A stretch of DNA of 64,000 bases from Paenibacillus_S sp043945595 (GCF_043945595.1 NZ_JBIFNP010000001.1:2914001-2978000); one strand, 5' to 3'; positions 18,100-27,793 are shown, counted from the stretch's first letter. A program made the numbers and translations. The notes: generated from the sequence alone by a model not told the origin.

Positions 18100-19642
18100 A
18101 TGAGCAAGCCGAATATTGTAGTTATTTGCAGCGACCAGCATCATCCTCTTGTTACCGGTTACCGTGGTCATCCGTACATTGAGACGCCCAATCTGGATCA
18201 GCTGGCTGCGGAGGGGACTCATTTCACCAGCGCTTACAGCAACTGCCCGGTATGTACGCCGAGCCGGATGAGCTTCATCACAGGGAAATACCCGAATCAG
18301 ATCGACAGCTGGTTCCTTGGCTGCCCGCTCGACCGTGAGGAGATGACATCTGCCCGGAAGCTGGACGAGGCGGGAGTGACGTCGGCGATGTTCGGGAAGA
18401 TGGATTTTTGCGGGGATTATCAGGACGGCGGCTTCAGCGAGTATAAAATCATCAAAAAACGGGCGGCATTCGCACCGTACCTTCGTCAGACGCCGTTATA
18501 TTCGAGGCTGGAAGGCCATGTGCGCCTCGACAAGCGCGTGACCATTGCCAATGCCGGCATCCGTGAGGATGTCGTGACGGATGGGGATACCGGATATAAC
18601 CGGGATCTCGGGTTTTACGATCATGACCGGGTGGTCACCGACTGGGCGGTCGACTTCCTGCAGCGGAAGGGCTCGGAGGAGAATGAGAAGCCGTGGGCGA
18701 TGTATGTCGGTCTCATGTTCCCGCACTGGCCTTACCGGGTGCCTGAGAAGTATTACAACATGTATTACCCGAACAATCTGGTGATGCCGCACGATGCTCA
18801 CTTCCCGAACGACGGGCTGCATCCGCAAGTACGCAACATGCAGAATGCGCTCGGCCTCGGAGAAGTGACCGAAGCGATGCTGCGCAATGTCATTGCGGCG
18901 TACTATGGTATGATTACGGCGCTTGACGACAACATCGGCCGCATTATTGCCGAGCTGAAGGCACAAGGCTTGTATGACAACACGTATATTGTGTATATGT
19001 CGAACCATGGCGAGAACTTGGGCGAGCACGGATTGTTCTTCAAGCAGTGCAGCTACGAAGGCTCGGTCGGCATCCCGCTCATCGTGAAGGGGCCAGGCTT
19101 ACCGAGCGGTCAACGTATCGCTGATCCGGTTACGCTGGTCGACCTGTATCCGACGATTATGGACATCGCCGGTCTGGAGACCGAAGCGAACCGGCCGGGC
19201 AAGAGCTGGCTGCCTCTAATCAAGGATGGCAAGCAAGAGGGCCGCAACGACTACGCGTTCTCCGAGTACCACGGCAATTTCTTCAAGCAGGATTGGTATA
19301 TGCTGGTGCGCGACGGGTTCAAGTACACGTATTATGTGAACGACCGTCCTTCCTTGTTTAATCTGAAGGACTGACCCGCAGGAGATGCACGATCTGGCCG
19401 GTGACGAGCAGTATCAGGAGCTGCTGGCTTCGTTCGAAGCGACGCTGCGGGAAATTGTCGATCCGGAGGAGGTTTCTTGGCGGGCGAAAGGCCACCTAGG
19501 ACTGATCGGCCCGAACGGGGAGGACTACACGCTGACGATGACCGATCCCGAGTGCAAAGAATTAATCAAACAGGGCGTTTTTCAGGATGAACTGGAATTC
19601 CCGAAATGGCCGGGTCCAGCGGGATTTTTAATGAAAGAATAG
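18100..19642 (+). pseudogene. Type I sulfatase, single-base frameshift near the 3' end
   Basis: Residues 1-424 are a complete-looking sulfatase core. D12 is in the motif SDQHH. The signature CTPSR starts at C52, then MSFITGKYP. The motif SNHGENLGEHG lies near residue 306. The frame stops at 19374 right after NLKD, and the next frame continues DPQEMHDLAGDEQYQELL through to 19642, giving the usual sulfatase C-terminus. One extra base near 19370-19374 explains the break. The catalytic part is unaffected, so the gene may be intact in the organism. It has a strong AAAGGAGGG site, follows the glycohydrolase by 27 bp and closes the locus 1 operon before a strong terminator. It lacks a signal peptide. 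Confidence 0.85.
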
Positions 19643-19660
19643 GTTTGTTGGTACGGACAA

Positions 19661-19700
19661 GGCTGCCTGTCGATGGAATGCGACAGGCAGTCTATTTTTT
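19661..19700 (+). terminator. Rho-independent terminator ending locus 1
   Basis: GGCTGCCTGTCG pairs with CGACAGGCAGTC (one G-U) around an eight-base loop, followed by TATTTTTT. Between here and 19932 only an A+T-rich promoter region for the TetR gene is seen. Confidence 0.88.
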
Positions 19701-19932
19701 ATGCGCTGGTCCGTAAGTGTAATAGCCTCGCTATATTTTGCCGTGCAGTGAACATACATTATGACGGAAGCCTCGAATTACACTGGTGAAAGCCAGTGAC
19801 AAGAACTTTTTTTCCTTTGCCGGATAAAGCTTTTCCGAAAAGATGAGCGAATCGAAGTACTTGAACCTTACTGCTAAATGAGGTATATTGATTTTATATT
19901 GACATTACAGAAGGTCTAAAAAAGGAGGAGCC

Positions 19933-20535
19933 ATGTCACCACGAACCAAAGAACAGAATGATGCGATCCGGGAGCTGCGGATGAACCAAATTATGCAAGC
20001 GGCTGCGGAAGTATATTTGGAGAAGGGTATTCAGTTGGAAATACGCGATGTTGCGGTCAAGGCAGAGCTCGGCTACGGAACCGTGTATCATTACTACAAA
20101 AATAAGCACATGCTTTTGGAAGATTTGCTGTGGGATGCCCTGAATCGAACGGAGTCGGCAGTGCTGCCCGCTTTGACGGGGGATGGCGGCAGTTTGCTTA
20201 AAGCGGAGTCGTTCTCCAGGCTGCTCCTGCGGAAGTGCATCCAGGATCCTTCCGTATTTATTTTGCTTAAAACGGTTGCGGACAATTTCCATCAATTCCC
20301 GGGAAACCGGTTCAGCAAGCTGTTCGCCGATTTTCAGGAACGGATCTATTTGCCGTTTGTGGAGAGGATTCGCGAAGGAATCGATTCTGCAGCACCGGAG
20401 AAAACAGCTAATCTGATATTCGGCTCGCTTGTTGGCTATGCAGCGTTGAACATCCATCACAATATGCGAAACGAGATGGATTTGGAAGGGATCGTCGATA
20501 TCATTTTTTCAGGCCTACAGTCAAAGGAGAGATGA
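19933..20535 (+). CDS. TetR-family transcriptional regulator
   Basis: This 200-residue protein has an N-terminal TetR helix-turn-helix at residues about 14-58: MQAAAEVYLEKGIQLEIRD, then LGYGTVYHYYKNKHMLLEDL. The C-terminal helical ligand domain is variable. AAAGGAGGAG precedes the ATG. It overlaps the following methionine aminopeptidase reading region (ATGA), so the two are co-transcribed. It therefore probably represses its own operon and responds to a small molecule. The A+T-rich stretch at about 19870-19920 is the likely promoter and operator region, but no clear palindrome was resolved. Confidence 0.88.
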   Translation: MSPRTKEQNDAIRELRMNQIMQAAAEVYLEKGIQLEIRDVAVKAELGYGTVYHYYKNKHMLLEDLLWDALNRTESAVLPALTGDGGSLLKAESFSRLLLRKCIQDPSVFILLKTVADNFHQFPGNRFSKLFADFQERIYLPFVERIREGIDSAAPEKTANLIFGSLVGYAALNIHHNMRNEMDLEGIVDIIFSGLQSKER

Positions 20536-20540
20536 ATGGA

Positions 20541-21287
20541 ATGATCATCCTGAAATCAAGAGCAGAAATTGAAGAAATGAGAAAAGCCGGCCGAATTGTC
20601 GCCGCTTTTCATCAAGCCATCGCCGATATGATCCGGCCGGGTGTCACAACGCTTGATATCGAGTCGTTCGCGGTGCAGTTCCTGAAGGAGAACGGCGCCA
20701 AGGCTCATACGATAGGCTACAACGGCTATCCGTTTGCAACATGTGCGTCTGTCAACGACGTCATTGCGCATGGTTTTCCGAGCCGGGAGCCGCTCAAGAA
20801 AGGCGACATCGTCACAATCGACATCGTCGCGGAAGCAGATGGCTGGATTGGCGATTCAGCTTGGAGTTATGCGGTCGGCGAGGTGTCGGAAGAAGCCCGT
20901 AAGCTGATGCGGGTAACGAAGGAATGCTTAGAGCTCGGCATCGAAAAAGCGGTTGTCGGAAATCGGATCGGCGATGTGATGCACGCGGTTCAAACGCATG
21001 CCGAGCGAAACGGATTCTCGGTGGTGCGCGATCTGCTCGGCCACGGCGTAGGAAGGGAGATGCACGAGGAACCTAGTTATCCCCACGTCGGGCATCCGGG
21101 CAAAGGGTTCCGCTTGAATGAAGGGTTAGTCCTTACGATCGAGCCGATGCTCAATGCCGGAACAGCGTTAATGACGATTGATGCCGACGGATGGACGGCC
21201 AGAACCGCTGACGGCTCGCTTTCCGCACAGTACGAGCATACGATCGCGATTACTGCCGAGGGACCGATTATATTGACCGCACAATAG
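20541..21287 (+). CDS. map: Methionine aminopeptidase, type I
   Basis: This 248-residue protein has the pita-bread fold motifs. The metal ligands are in TIDIVAEADGWIGDSAW (two Asp), GHGVGREMHEEP (two His region), TIEPML and the final QYEHTIAITAEGP (Glu residues). It removes the initiator methionine from new proteins. ATG 20541 is chosen because its distance from AAAGGAG is better than that of ATG 20532, which overlaps the TetR stop. Housekeeping map usually lies in the ribosomal adk-map-infA cluster, so this is probably a second, regulated copy. Linkage to TetR suggests a role under a specific stress or inhibitor, which is inference. A terminator follows. Confidence 0.9.
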   Translation: MIILKSRAEIEEMRKAGRIVAAFHQAIADMIRPGVTTLDIESFAVQFLKENGAKAHTIGYNGYPFATCASVNDVIAHGFPSREPLKKGDIVTIDIVAEADGWIGDSAWSYAVGEVSEEARKLMRVTKECLELGIEKAVVGNRIGDVMHAVQTHAERNGFSVVRDLLGHGVGREMHEEPSYPHVGHPGKGFRLNEGLVLTIEPMLNAGTALMTIDADGWTARTADGSLSAQYEHTIAITAEGPIILTAQ

Positions 21288-21357
21288 ATGCCGAGTGACG
21301 GGGATGCCCTGGAATCATTAAACGGTACATATATACATAGCTGAATGAAAATACAAG

Positions 21358-21388
21358 AGGCTGCCGGCATATACGGCAGCCTTTTCTT
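21358..21388 (+). terminator. Rho-independent terminator after map
   Basis: AGGCTGCCG pairs with CGGCAGCCT around a seven-base loop and is followed by TTTTCTT. Confidence 0.85.
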
Positions 21389-21425
21389 CACTTCACGGGC
21401 AAGGGGAGTTGTCCTTGTATCTTTC

Positions 21426-21483
21426 ATCTAAAAATAGTGCACTTTAAGTGCTAAAGTAAATGCACTCTGGCTCCCTTTATGAT
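21426..21483 (+). promoter_or_regulatory. Activator box and promoter of locus 2 importer
   Basis: A 43-bp box (21426-21468) contains direct repeats AGTGCACT and AATGCACT 23 bp apart and the core GCTAAAGTAAATG. It is 35/43 identical, without gaps, to 29674-29716. Exactly 9 bp after the box is the -10 TATGAT (21478-21483); the -35 position lies inside the box and is poor. The start codon at 21530 is 62 bp past the box, the same distance as at the second copy. The likely binder is the AraC-type response regulator at 26242. Confidence 0.75.
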
Positions 21484-21529
21484 TAGAGACAAGAAAGACC
21501 ATTAATAGAGTAAAAGGGGAATGGTTCAC

Positions 21530-22867
21530 TTGAAGAAAATGAAGAAAATCTTAACCGGCACGGCAGCAGTCACTTCGGCTCTAGTATTGCTTAGCGGCTG
21601 CGGCAATGCAGCAAACAATGCTTCCGGTACAGCAGCCGGAGGAAAGGATGCGAAATCGGGCTCGGATATTACCTTGACGATGGTCGTATCGGGGAATAAA
21701 GCGGCGGACGGTCAGGACTTTGAACTGGATATTCTTCCCAAGATGGTGCATGACAAGTTCCCGAACATCACCCTCGAGGTTCAGAAGCTTCCTGACGATC
21801 AATATAAAACATCGATCAAGACCAAGCTCGCTGCCGGCGAAGCGCCGGACTTTTTCCGCGTCTGGCCGAGAATGGGCTCCGCCGCAGCTGTGATCGACTT
21901 AGCCAAAGCAGGTTATTTGGCCGATCTGTCGGATCTTCCTTTCATGAACAACATCAGCGCTGGAGCGAAAGAGGACATGTCCGCGAACGGCAAAATTTAC
22001 GGCGTGGCCAAAGGTATCGACATGCTCGGTACTTACTACAATAAAGATTTGTTCCAGAAGGCGGGCATCACGGAAGTTCCGAAGGATTGGGACTCCTTCC
22101 TTGCCGTCTGTCAGAAGCTGAAGGATGCCGGTATTACGCCTATCGTGATGGGCGACAAGGATCCTTGGTGGATTCAGTTCGGGATGTACCAGTTGGCTGC
22201 CAATACCGTGTATTCGGGTGAGAAGGATTTTGATACCAAGCTGCAAGCGGGTCAAAAACAGCTGACGGATCCGAAATGGGTGAAAGCCGTTTCGATGTAC
22301 AAGGAGCTGTACGCTAAAGGCTACATTGCCAAGAACACGCTCGGTTTAGGCGGAGCGCAGGCAACGCAAATGTTCGTTGACGGCAAGGCGGCAATGGCCT
22401 TCGACGGAACCTGGGATTTCCCAACTATGACAGCTAAAGGAGCAGTCGACTTCCAGCGCGGTTTCTTCCCGCTGCCGGGTAATGAGAAGGGCCAGCCAAC
22501 ATGGCAGGCGGTTTCCACAGCAGCAGGCTGGGCTGTCAACGCGAAGACCAAGAACATGGAGGCCGTGAAGCAAGTCCTGAACTACTGGTTTGATACGAAA
22601 TCAGATCTGTTCCAAGCCTGGATTAAGAACAACCCGTCGATTAGTGCATTTAACGATGTTCCTCTGACGAATGATCTGTATAAAGACTCTTACACCGATT
22701 ATCAAAAAACAGGCAATTCCATCTACTTTGCCAACGTCATGTGGCCTAATGGTGTAGCCGACGTTCTGCAGTCGAAATTCGGCGAAATCATCGGCGGAAG
22801 AAACACGACGCCAGAAGACGTAACGAAGGCCATGCAGGACAAGTTTACAGAGCTTTGGAAAAAGTAA
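21530..22867 (+). CDS. Extracellular sugar-binding lipoprotein of an ABC importer
   Basis: This 445-residue family 1 solute-binding protein has a Lys-rich N-terminus, a hydrophobic stretch and a lipobox ending LLSGC, then a Gly/Ala/Asn-rich spacer. TTG 21530 is chosen because AAAAGGGGA lies about 9 bp upstream; the ATG at 21521 abuts that site. It would bind an oligosaccharide, probably rhamnose-containing given the two rhamnosidase-like genes nearby. Its promoter carries the shared activator box. A stable hairpin after the stop codon separates it from the permeases. No ATPase gene is linked, as is usual for MsmX-dependent importers. Confidence 0.92.
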   Translation: MKKMKKILTGTAAVTSALVLLSGCGNAANNASGTAAGGKDAKSGSDITLTMVVSGNKAADGQDFELDILPKMVHDKFPNITLEVQKLPDDQYKTSIKTKLAAGEAPDFFRVWPRMGSAAAVIDLAKAGYLADLSDLPFMNNISAGAKEDMSANGKIYGVAKGIDMLGTYYNKDLFQKAGITEVPKDWDSFLAVCQKLKDAGITPIVMGDKDPWWIQFGMYQLAANTVYSGEKDFDTKLQAGQKQLTDPKWVKAVSMYKELYAKGYIAKNTLGLGGAQATQMFVDGKAAMAFDGTWDFPTMTAKGAVDFQRGFFPLPGNEKGQPTWQAVSTAAGWAVNAKTKNMEAVKQVLNYWFDTKSDLFQAWIKNNPSISAFNDVPLTNDLYKDSYTDYQKTGNSIYFANVMWPNGVADVLQSKFGEIIGGRNTTPEDVTKAMQDKFTELWKK

Positions 22868-22875
22868 TGCCGTGC

Positions 22876-22904
22876 TAGGGGGAATCGTCTATGGATTCCC
22901 CCTA
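22876..22904 (+). terminator. Attenuator-like hairpin after binding-protein gene
   Basis: TAGGGGGAATC pairs perfectly with GATTCCCCCTA around a seven-base loop, but no T run follows. It is placed like the hairpin at 12519 in locus 1, and probably gives more binding protein than permease. Confidence 0.65.
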
Positions 22905-22933
22905 ACTATTAGTTAAGAAAGGAATAAACTCAC

Positions 22934-23815
22934 ATGAATTCTGCCGTCATGAAAAAAACGATGTATTGGTTCGTTGTTCCCGCTTTGGCGTTCTATCTCG
23001 TATTCTGGATCGTACCGATTCTCAAGCTCTTCCAATATAGTGTTACGGATTATAACGGTTTTGTACAAAGCTATAAATATATCGGATTCGATAATTTCAA
23101 GCAGCTGTTTAAAGACGGCATTGCCGGGTCTTCGCTGGCCAATACCTTGATTTATACTCTAGTCTTCGTTGTTTTCAGCAATCTGGTCTCCTTATGCTTG
23201 GCGTTTATCTTAAATATGAAAATACGAGCCACGGGCCTTTATCGGACAGCAGCATATATTCCGACCTTATTCAGTGCGATTGTTGTCGGCTTCATCTGGA
23301 GCTACGTTTACATGCCAGAAAGCGGCTTACTCGCAACGGTGCTTAATTGGTTCCATCTCAATGGCAGTGATTTGAATCTGCTCGGCACGTATGGCACCGC
23401 ATTGTATGCCATTACAACGGTGGAAATTTGGAAGCATATCGGTACAAGCACAGTGATCTTCTTGGCAGGCCTTCAGACCGTTCCGCAGGATATGATTGAA
23501 GCCGGCAAAATGGATGGAGCGAACTCATGGCAAATTACAAAATTGATTCGTCTGCCGATGCTGGCTACCGCGATTACGATTAATTTCACTTTAAGCATCA
23601 TCAACGGCCTTAAAGCATTTGACTACCCGTTCATTATGACCAATGGCGGTCCGGGACGCGCAACTACGACACTGCTTGTCGATATTTTCAATATCGCCTT
23701 CAAGGAGCAGCAATTCGGTAAAGCGTCGGCGCTTGCCGTTATTTCCTTTGCCGTCATCATTCTAATCACAACGTATTTTGTACTTAAGCTGAACAAAAGG
23801 GAGGTATCAGCATGA
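22934..23815 (+). CDS. ABC sugar permease, MalF/UgpA type
   Basis: This 293-residue permease has six predicted helices. The first is at about 13-33 (FVVPALAFYLVFWIVPIL). The ATPase-coupling EAA loop reads MIEAGKMDGANSWQITKLIRLP, followed by the family-typical FDYPFIMTNGGPGRATTTL. It forms the importer channel with the overlapping next gene. The AGAAAGGA ribosome binding site is acceptable. Locus 2 order is binding protein, permease, permease, glycosidase, all on the plus strand and probably one transcript from the activator-box promoter. Confidence 0.92.
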   Translation: MNSAVMKKTMYWFVVPALAFYLVFWIVPILKLFQYSVTDYNGFVQSYKYIGFDNFKQLFKDGIAGSSLANTLIYTLVFVVFSNLVSLCLAFILNMKIRATGLYRTAAYIPTLFSAIVVGFIWSYVYMPESGLLATVLNWFHLNGSDLNLLGTYGTALYAITTVEIWKHIGTSTVIFLAGLQTVPQDMIEAGKMDGANSWQITKLIRLPMLATAITINFTLSIINGLKAFDYPFIMTNGGPGRATTTLLVDIFNIAFKEQQFGKASALAVISFAVIILITTYFVLKLNKREVSA

Positions 23816-24639
23816 AACTAGCAAAACAATCTGTGACGCATGTGCTGATCTCCGCTCTATTAATCATTAACTTGCTGCCGCTCATTATAGCGCTGTCAAG
23901 CTCCTTCCGGTCGATCAAGAATATGACCAACCCGCTGCTGCTTTTTAACGAATTTACGCTCGAGAGCTACCGGGCAGCTTTTACGAAAATGCATTTTATG
24001 CAGGCACTAACCAATAGCTTGGTATTAACAGTGGCGTCGGTGGTCATTGTTGTTATTTTTACAGCTATGGCCGCTTACCCGATTGCGCGTCTGAACAGCC
24101 GTATCAGCAAATTTCTATATATCTTCTTCTTGTCCGGTCTAGTAGTTCCAAGCCAAATGGTCATTATCCCGATTGTACAGACCATTCAAGGGCTCCATAT
24201 TCCGAGTTCGCAGTATACGCCGATTCTTATGTTTATTACGTGCAGCATTCCATTTTCCTCCTTCTTGTATACCGGATTTATTAAATCCAGCATACCGATC
24301 GAGGTGGAAGAGTCGGCACTGATCGATGGGGCGGGGCTGCTGCGCCGTTTTTGGCAAATCGTATTTCCTCTGCTGATCCCTGTAACGGTTTCTGTTGTCA
24401 TTACTCAGGGAGTATGGATCTGGAATGATTATTTCTTCAATATGATCTTCATTTCCAAGGCCGCACAGTCGCCTTTACCGCTAGCCATGCTAGGATTTAT
24501 GGGAGATCAAACGAATCCGACGGCGTGGAACGTGCTGTTCGCCGCTTGCTTCCTGTGCGCGCTTCCGCTGCTTGTGATCTTCGCGTTCTTACAAAAGTTT
24601 TTTATCGGCGGTTTAACTGTCGGATCTGTGAAGGGGTGA
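23812..24639 (+). CDS. ABC sugar permease, MalG type
   Basis: This 275-residue partner permease overlaps the previous gene by four bases (ATGA), indicating translational coupling. The EAA loop reads EVEESALIDGAGLLRRFWQIVFPLL, and the C-terminus QKFFIGGLTVGSVKG is characteristic. Helices are at about 10-30, 72-95, 105-125, 138-158, 185-205 and 240-260. It belongs to the carbohydrate uptake transporter-1 class and works in the cytoplasmic membrane with the 22934 product and the lipoprotein at 21530. Confidence 0.92.
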   Translation: MKLAKQSVTHVLISALLIINLLPLIIALSSSFRSIKNMTNPLLLFNEFTLESYRAAFTKMHFMQALTNSLVLTVASVVIVVIFTAMAAYPIARLNSRISKFLYIFFLSGLVVPSQMVIIPIVQTIQGLHIPSSQYTPILMFITCSIPFSSFLYTGFIKSSIPIEVEESALIDGAGLLRRFWQIVFPLLIPVTVSVVITQGVWIWNDYFFNMIFISKAAQSPLPLAMLGFMGDQTNPTAWNVLFAACFLCALPLLVIFAFLQKFFIGGLTVGSVKG

Positions 24640-24645
24640 CCGTAA

Positions 24646-26191
24646 ATGCCGAAAATGTCGAGGCTTATTGACATTGCAGAGAAATTGACACCAGAGCTCA
24701 GCACAACGGAAGTATATCCGGTGCAAATCGTTGAAGTGCTTCCGGATGAGGAGGCCTTCCAAGGCTGGAAAGTACAACCCGTCGATAGCTTGGAAAGCTT
24801 GCAGCACCGATCGTTCGCAAAGAACGAGAGCTTTGTGCTTGATTTTGGCGATCATCAGGTCGGTTATTTGAATCTGTCGCTAAAGCCCGTCGGCAGTCCT
24901 CCAGACGCGCCGCTTCGGCTGAAGCTGATTTTCGGTGAAATGCCCTGTGAAATTGGAGAGTCCTTCGATGAATATAAAGGCTGGCTCAGCCGTTCCTGGC
25001 TCCAGGACGAAATCATTAATATCGATGTGCTGCCGGCCCAAATCCGTCTGCCCCGGCGCTATTGTTTCCGATACTTGAAAATCGAGGTTCTGGACACTTC
25101 AAGAAAGTATACCATCGCCTTCCCGGATATCCATGTGACAGCCGTAACCTCAGGTAATGGTTCAGGCATAGCTCCGCTTCCGGACCGGATGCCTGAGGAT
25201 TTGCGGATGATGGACAAGATTGCGATTAAAACGCTGCAGGACTGCATGCAGACCGTGTTCGAGGACGGTCGTAGAGGACCGGCGGTTGTGGATAGGGGAT
25301 TTGAGGCTGCAGGCGCAGGCAAACTATCTTACGTTTCAGCATGCAGATCTGGTTAAGCGATGTCTGTATCTGTTCGGCGGAATGACACTGGAACATGGGG
25401 AGGTCAGCGCTTGTGTATTTGAGAAGCCGGAGCCGCTTGCTGACGATACGCTGCTTTATGACTATTCTTTGTTCTTCGTAGCCACCTTATATGATTACAT
25501 TGAGGCAACTGGCGATATGAATACCCTCCAAGAGCTTTGGCCGATTGCGCTCGATCAATTGAAGCTTGCCGCAGGCCGGTTGGATGATAGAGGCATCGTC
25601 AAGGATGATACGACCTGGTGGTGCTTCATTGACTGGCATGACGAGCTCAATAAGCAAGCATCCGCACAAGCGATTCTGATCTATGCACTCAAGCGCGGGA
25701 CCGAGCTCGCCAAGCGGCTGGGGCAGGAGGAGATACAGCATTGGATTGACGAGATGACCTTGCTTGCATCGGATGCAGCGCTTGCTTACCTATGGGATGA
25801 GCAGCAAGGCTTCTTCATCAGCGGTGCAGAACGGCAAGTTTCTTGGGCGTCCCAGGTGTGGATGGTTCTGGCTGAAGTACTGGACACTTCAAGTAACGCC
25901 GCGCTGCTCACGCATGCGTTCAACAATTCCCCCGCCATCGGCATGACGACACCTTACATGCACCATCATCTTATTGAAGCGTTGATCTTGAGCGGCTTGA
26001 AGGATAAAGCGCTTGAGCAGATGAGAGCGTATTGGGGCGAGATGGTGAAGGACGGAGCGGATTGCTTCTGGGAGCTGTACAATCCGGCCGATAAACGGCT
26101 ATCCCCGTATCGCAGCAACCTGATCAACAGCTATTGCCATGCTTGGAGCTGCACGCCGACGTACTTTATTCGCAAATATTTTCTCGATTAA
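24646..26191 (+). pseudogene. GH78-like alpha-L-rhamnosidase, frameshifted
   Basis: The first frame (24646-25356) carries a beta-sandwich segment, with YCFRYLKIEVLD and then a run up to CMQTVFEDG. The second frame picks up at about 25275 with RDRRLWIGDLR, the GH78-type catalytic-region motif, and continues through six-hairpin (alpha/alpha)6 barrel segments (TTWWCFIDWHDE, FWELYNPADKRLSPYRSNLINSYCHAWSCTP) to 26191. The break lies inside EDG-R-D, next to GGACC, and needs a two-base loss or one-base gain. About 514 residues is short for GH78; smaller members of this clan exist. There is no signal peptide, so it would act on imported oligosaccharides. Rhamnosidase specificity is inferred from family only. 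Confidence 0.75.
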
Positions 26192-26196
26192 TCACC

Positions 26197-26241
26197 AAAA
26201 AACGACTAACCCCCATGTCCTGGGAAGGTTAGTCGTTTTTT
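26197..26241. terminator. Bidirectional terminator between converging genes
   Basis: AAAAAACGACTAACC pairs with GGTTAGTCGTTTTTT. It serves the glycosidase transcript on the plus strand and the two-component transcript on the minus strand. Confidence 0.92.
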
Positions 26242-27789
26242 CTATTCAGGGGTTGACTGCCGATACTCCTCCGGCGTCTGTCCAGTTACCTTCTTAAAGA
26301 CGCGGAAGAAATATTTGGCGTTGTCGTACCCAAGATCCTTGGCGATCTTGTACACTTTGTTGTCAGTACCCTTGAGCATCGCTTTGGCTTTGTCAATCCG
26401 CGTTTTATTGACATAGTCAATGAAATTGATCCCGGTCTTTTCCTTGAACAAATAGCTGCAGTAGCTGGGGTTCATAAAGAAGAGGGACGATATTTTCTCA
26501 AGCGTTAATTCCTTATTATAGTGGTTCTCTATATACAACTTGATGTTATCGACTGCGTGCTCCGAAGTGTATACACTTCGCTCATTTAGCATATCTGCTA
26601 CATTCGGAAGCACTTGAACCAGGTACGCTCGGATCGACTGAACATCGAAGGAAGCGTCCAATACGGCTTCAAAGCTGGACGAAGAAGCAGGGTTACCGCC
26701 GTTGCCGTAATATCGGTGTATAATATCTCTTACCTCATGGATAAGAAGATTGCAGGCGCCCTTCACTTGCCCGAGAGTCGTCCCCGGAACCGAGTAGAAA
26801 TGATCGAACAGCCTCTCGGTCCATTCCTTTACCTTAGAAGAGTTGCCCGATTCGAGGAAAAACAGCAGCTCGTCCAGTTTCTCCCATGTAAGTGAGGCTG
26901 CCGGTTGGAGTTCTCCCTGATAGATGACAATGGGTGAGCTTTCCGGCACAATGGTTCTTTCGTTCAATGTCCGAACGGTTTCCCCGAAAGCCTCGTTCAG
27001 CAGAGTAAGCGATGCTTTCCCGCTGCTGATTCCGATGCATGCGGACACTTCAGAGGTATCCTCCAGGATACGTTTCGCTGCCGAAACGGCTGCTGCCAAC
27101 AGATCACGGGTACCGTCCTTCCGATAAAAGAGCAAGAAGCTGATTTTATCATGCTGCGTACTCGGAATATAAACGCAATGGCTGATCACGTCGGGAGGCA
27201 ATACCGGCTTCCCGGGTACATACAGGGTCAACAGCACATATTGATCTGCCTCTGAGATAGGCTGGAGCTTATTTGAGCGGAGGACAGGGGTATTATCCTT
27301 ATGCTGAATGCCCAAGATCCAATGGCTTAATGATTGAAGATCAGAGCTGTAGCTGATCTCTTCTTTTTCGATTTCGCTGTATTCCATTCTTTGCTTAGCC
27401 GATCGTTCGGCTTCGATGAGCTGGATGGCCTTTTTGAGCGTTTCACTAATTTCTTCTCTGTTAAACGGCTTTAACAAATAGCCGATCACCTTGGCGGAAA
27501 TCGCTTCTTTCATATATTCAAAATCCGAGTACCCGCTCACCACAATGATCTTTTTATCGGGATACTCATGCTGCAGCAGCTTTAAAAAAAATCTTCCGTC
27601 CATCTCCGGCATTCTCATATCGGTTATGACGATATCCGGGTCCGCCTTCTTGACCAGCTCAAGCCCCGATTCTCCATTATCGGCTTCCCCGGCAAAAATC
27701 AATTGCTCCCCGGGAAGGGCCGCCTGTATTTTCTTCAGCATACCGCGCCGGATCAGCGCTTCATCGTCAACAATAATAAATTTGTACAT
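26242..27789 (-). CDS. YesN-type response regulator with AraC output domain
   Basis: This 515-residue protein has a receiver domain at residues 1-120 with acidic pocket DDE (8-10) and phosphoacceptor D57 in ITDMRMPEMDG, then a middle linker domain of about 270 residues. It ends with an AraC-type double helix-turn-helix with LTLEKISSLFFMNPSYCSYLF and KIAKDLGYDNAKYFFRVF. ATG 27789 follows AGGAGTGAG. It is translated just after the sensor kinase, whose stop lies just downstream of this start. The two matching 43-bp boxes at 21426 and 29674 flank this gene pair on both sides, so it is the natural candidate to bind them and activate both operons. Confidence 0.93.
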   Translation of the reverse strand: MYKFIIVDDEALIRRGMLKKIQAALPGEQLIFAGEADNGESGLELVKKADPDIVITDMRMPEMDGRFFLKLLQHEYPDKKIIVVSGYSDFEYMKEAISAKVIGYLLKPFNREEISETLKKAIQLIEAERSAKQRMEYSEIEKEEISYSSDLQSLSHWILGIQHKDNTPVLRSNKLQPISEADQYVLLTLYVPGKPVLPPDVISHCVYIPSTQHDKISFLLFYRKDGTRDLLAAAVSAAKRILEDTSEVSACIGISSGKASLTLLNEAFGETVRTLNERTIVPESSPIVIYQGELQPAASLTWEKLDELLFFLESGNSSKVKEWTERLFDHFYSVPGTTLGQVKGACNLLIHEVRDIIHRYYGNGGNPASSSSFEAVLDASFDVQSIRAYLVQVLPNVADMLNERSVYTSEHAVDNIKLYIENHYNKELTLEKISSLFFMNPSYCSYLFKEKTGINFIDYVNKTRIDKAKAMLKGTDNKVYKIAKDLGYDNAKYFFRVFKKVTGQTPEEYRQSTPE

Positions 27790-27793
27790 TAGC

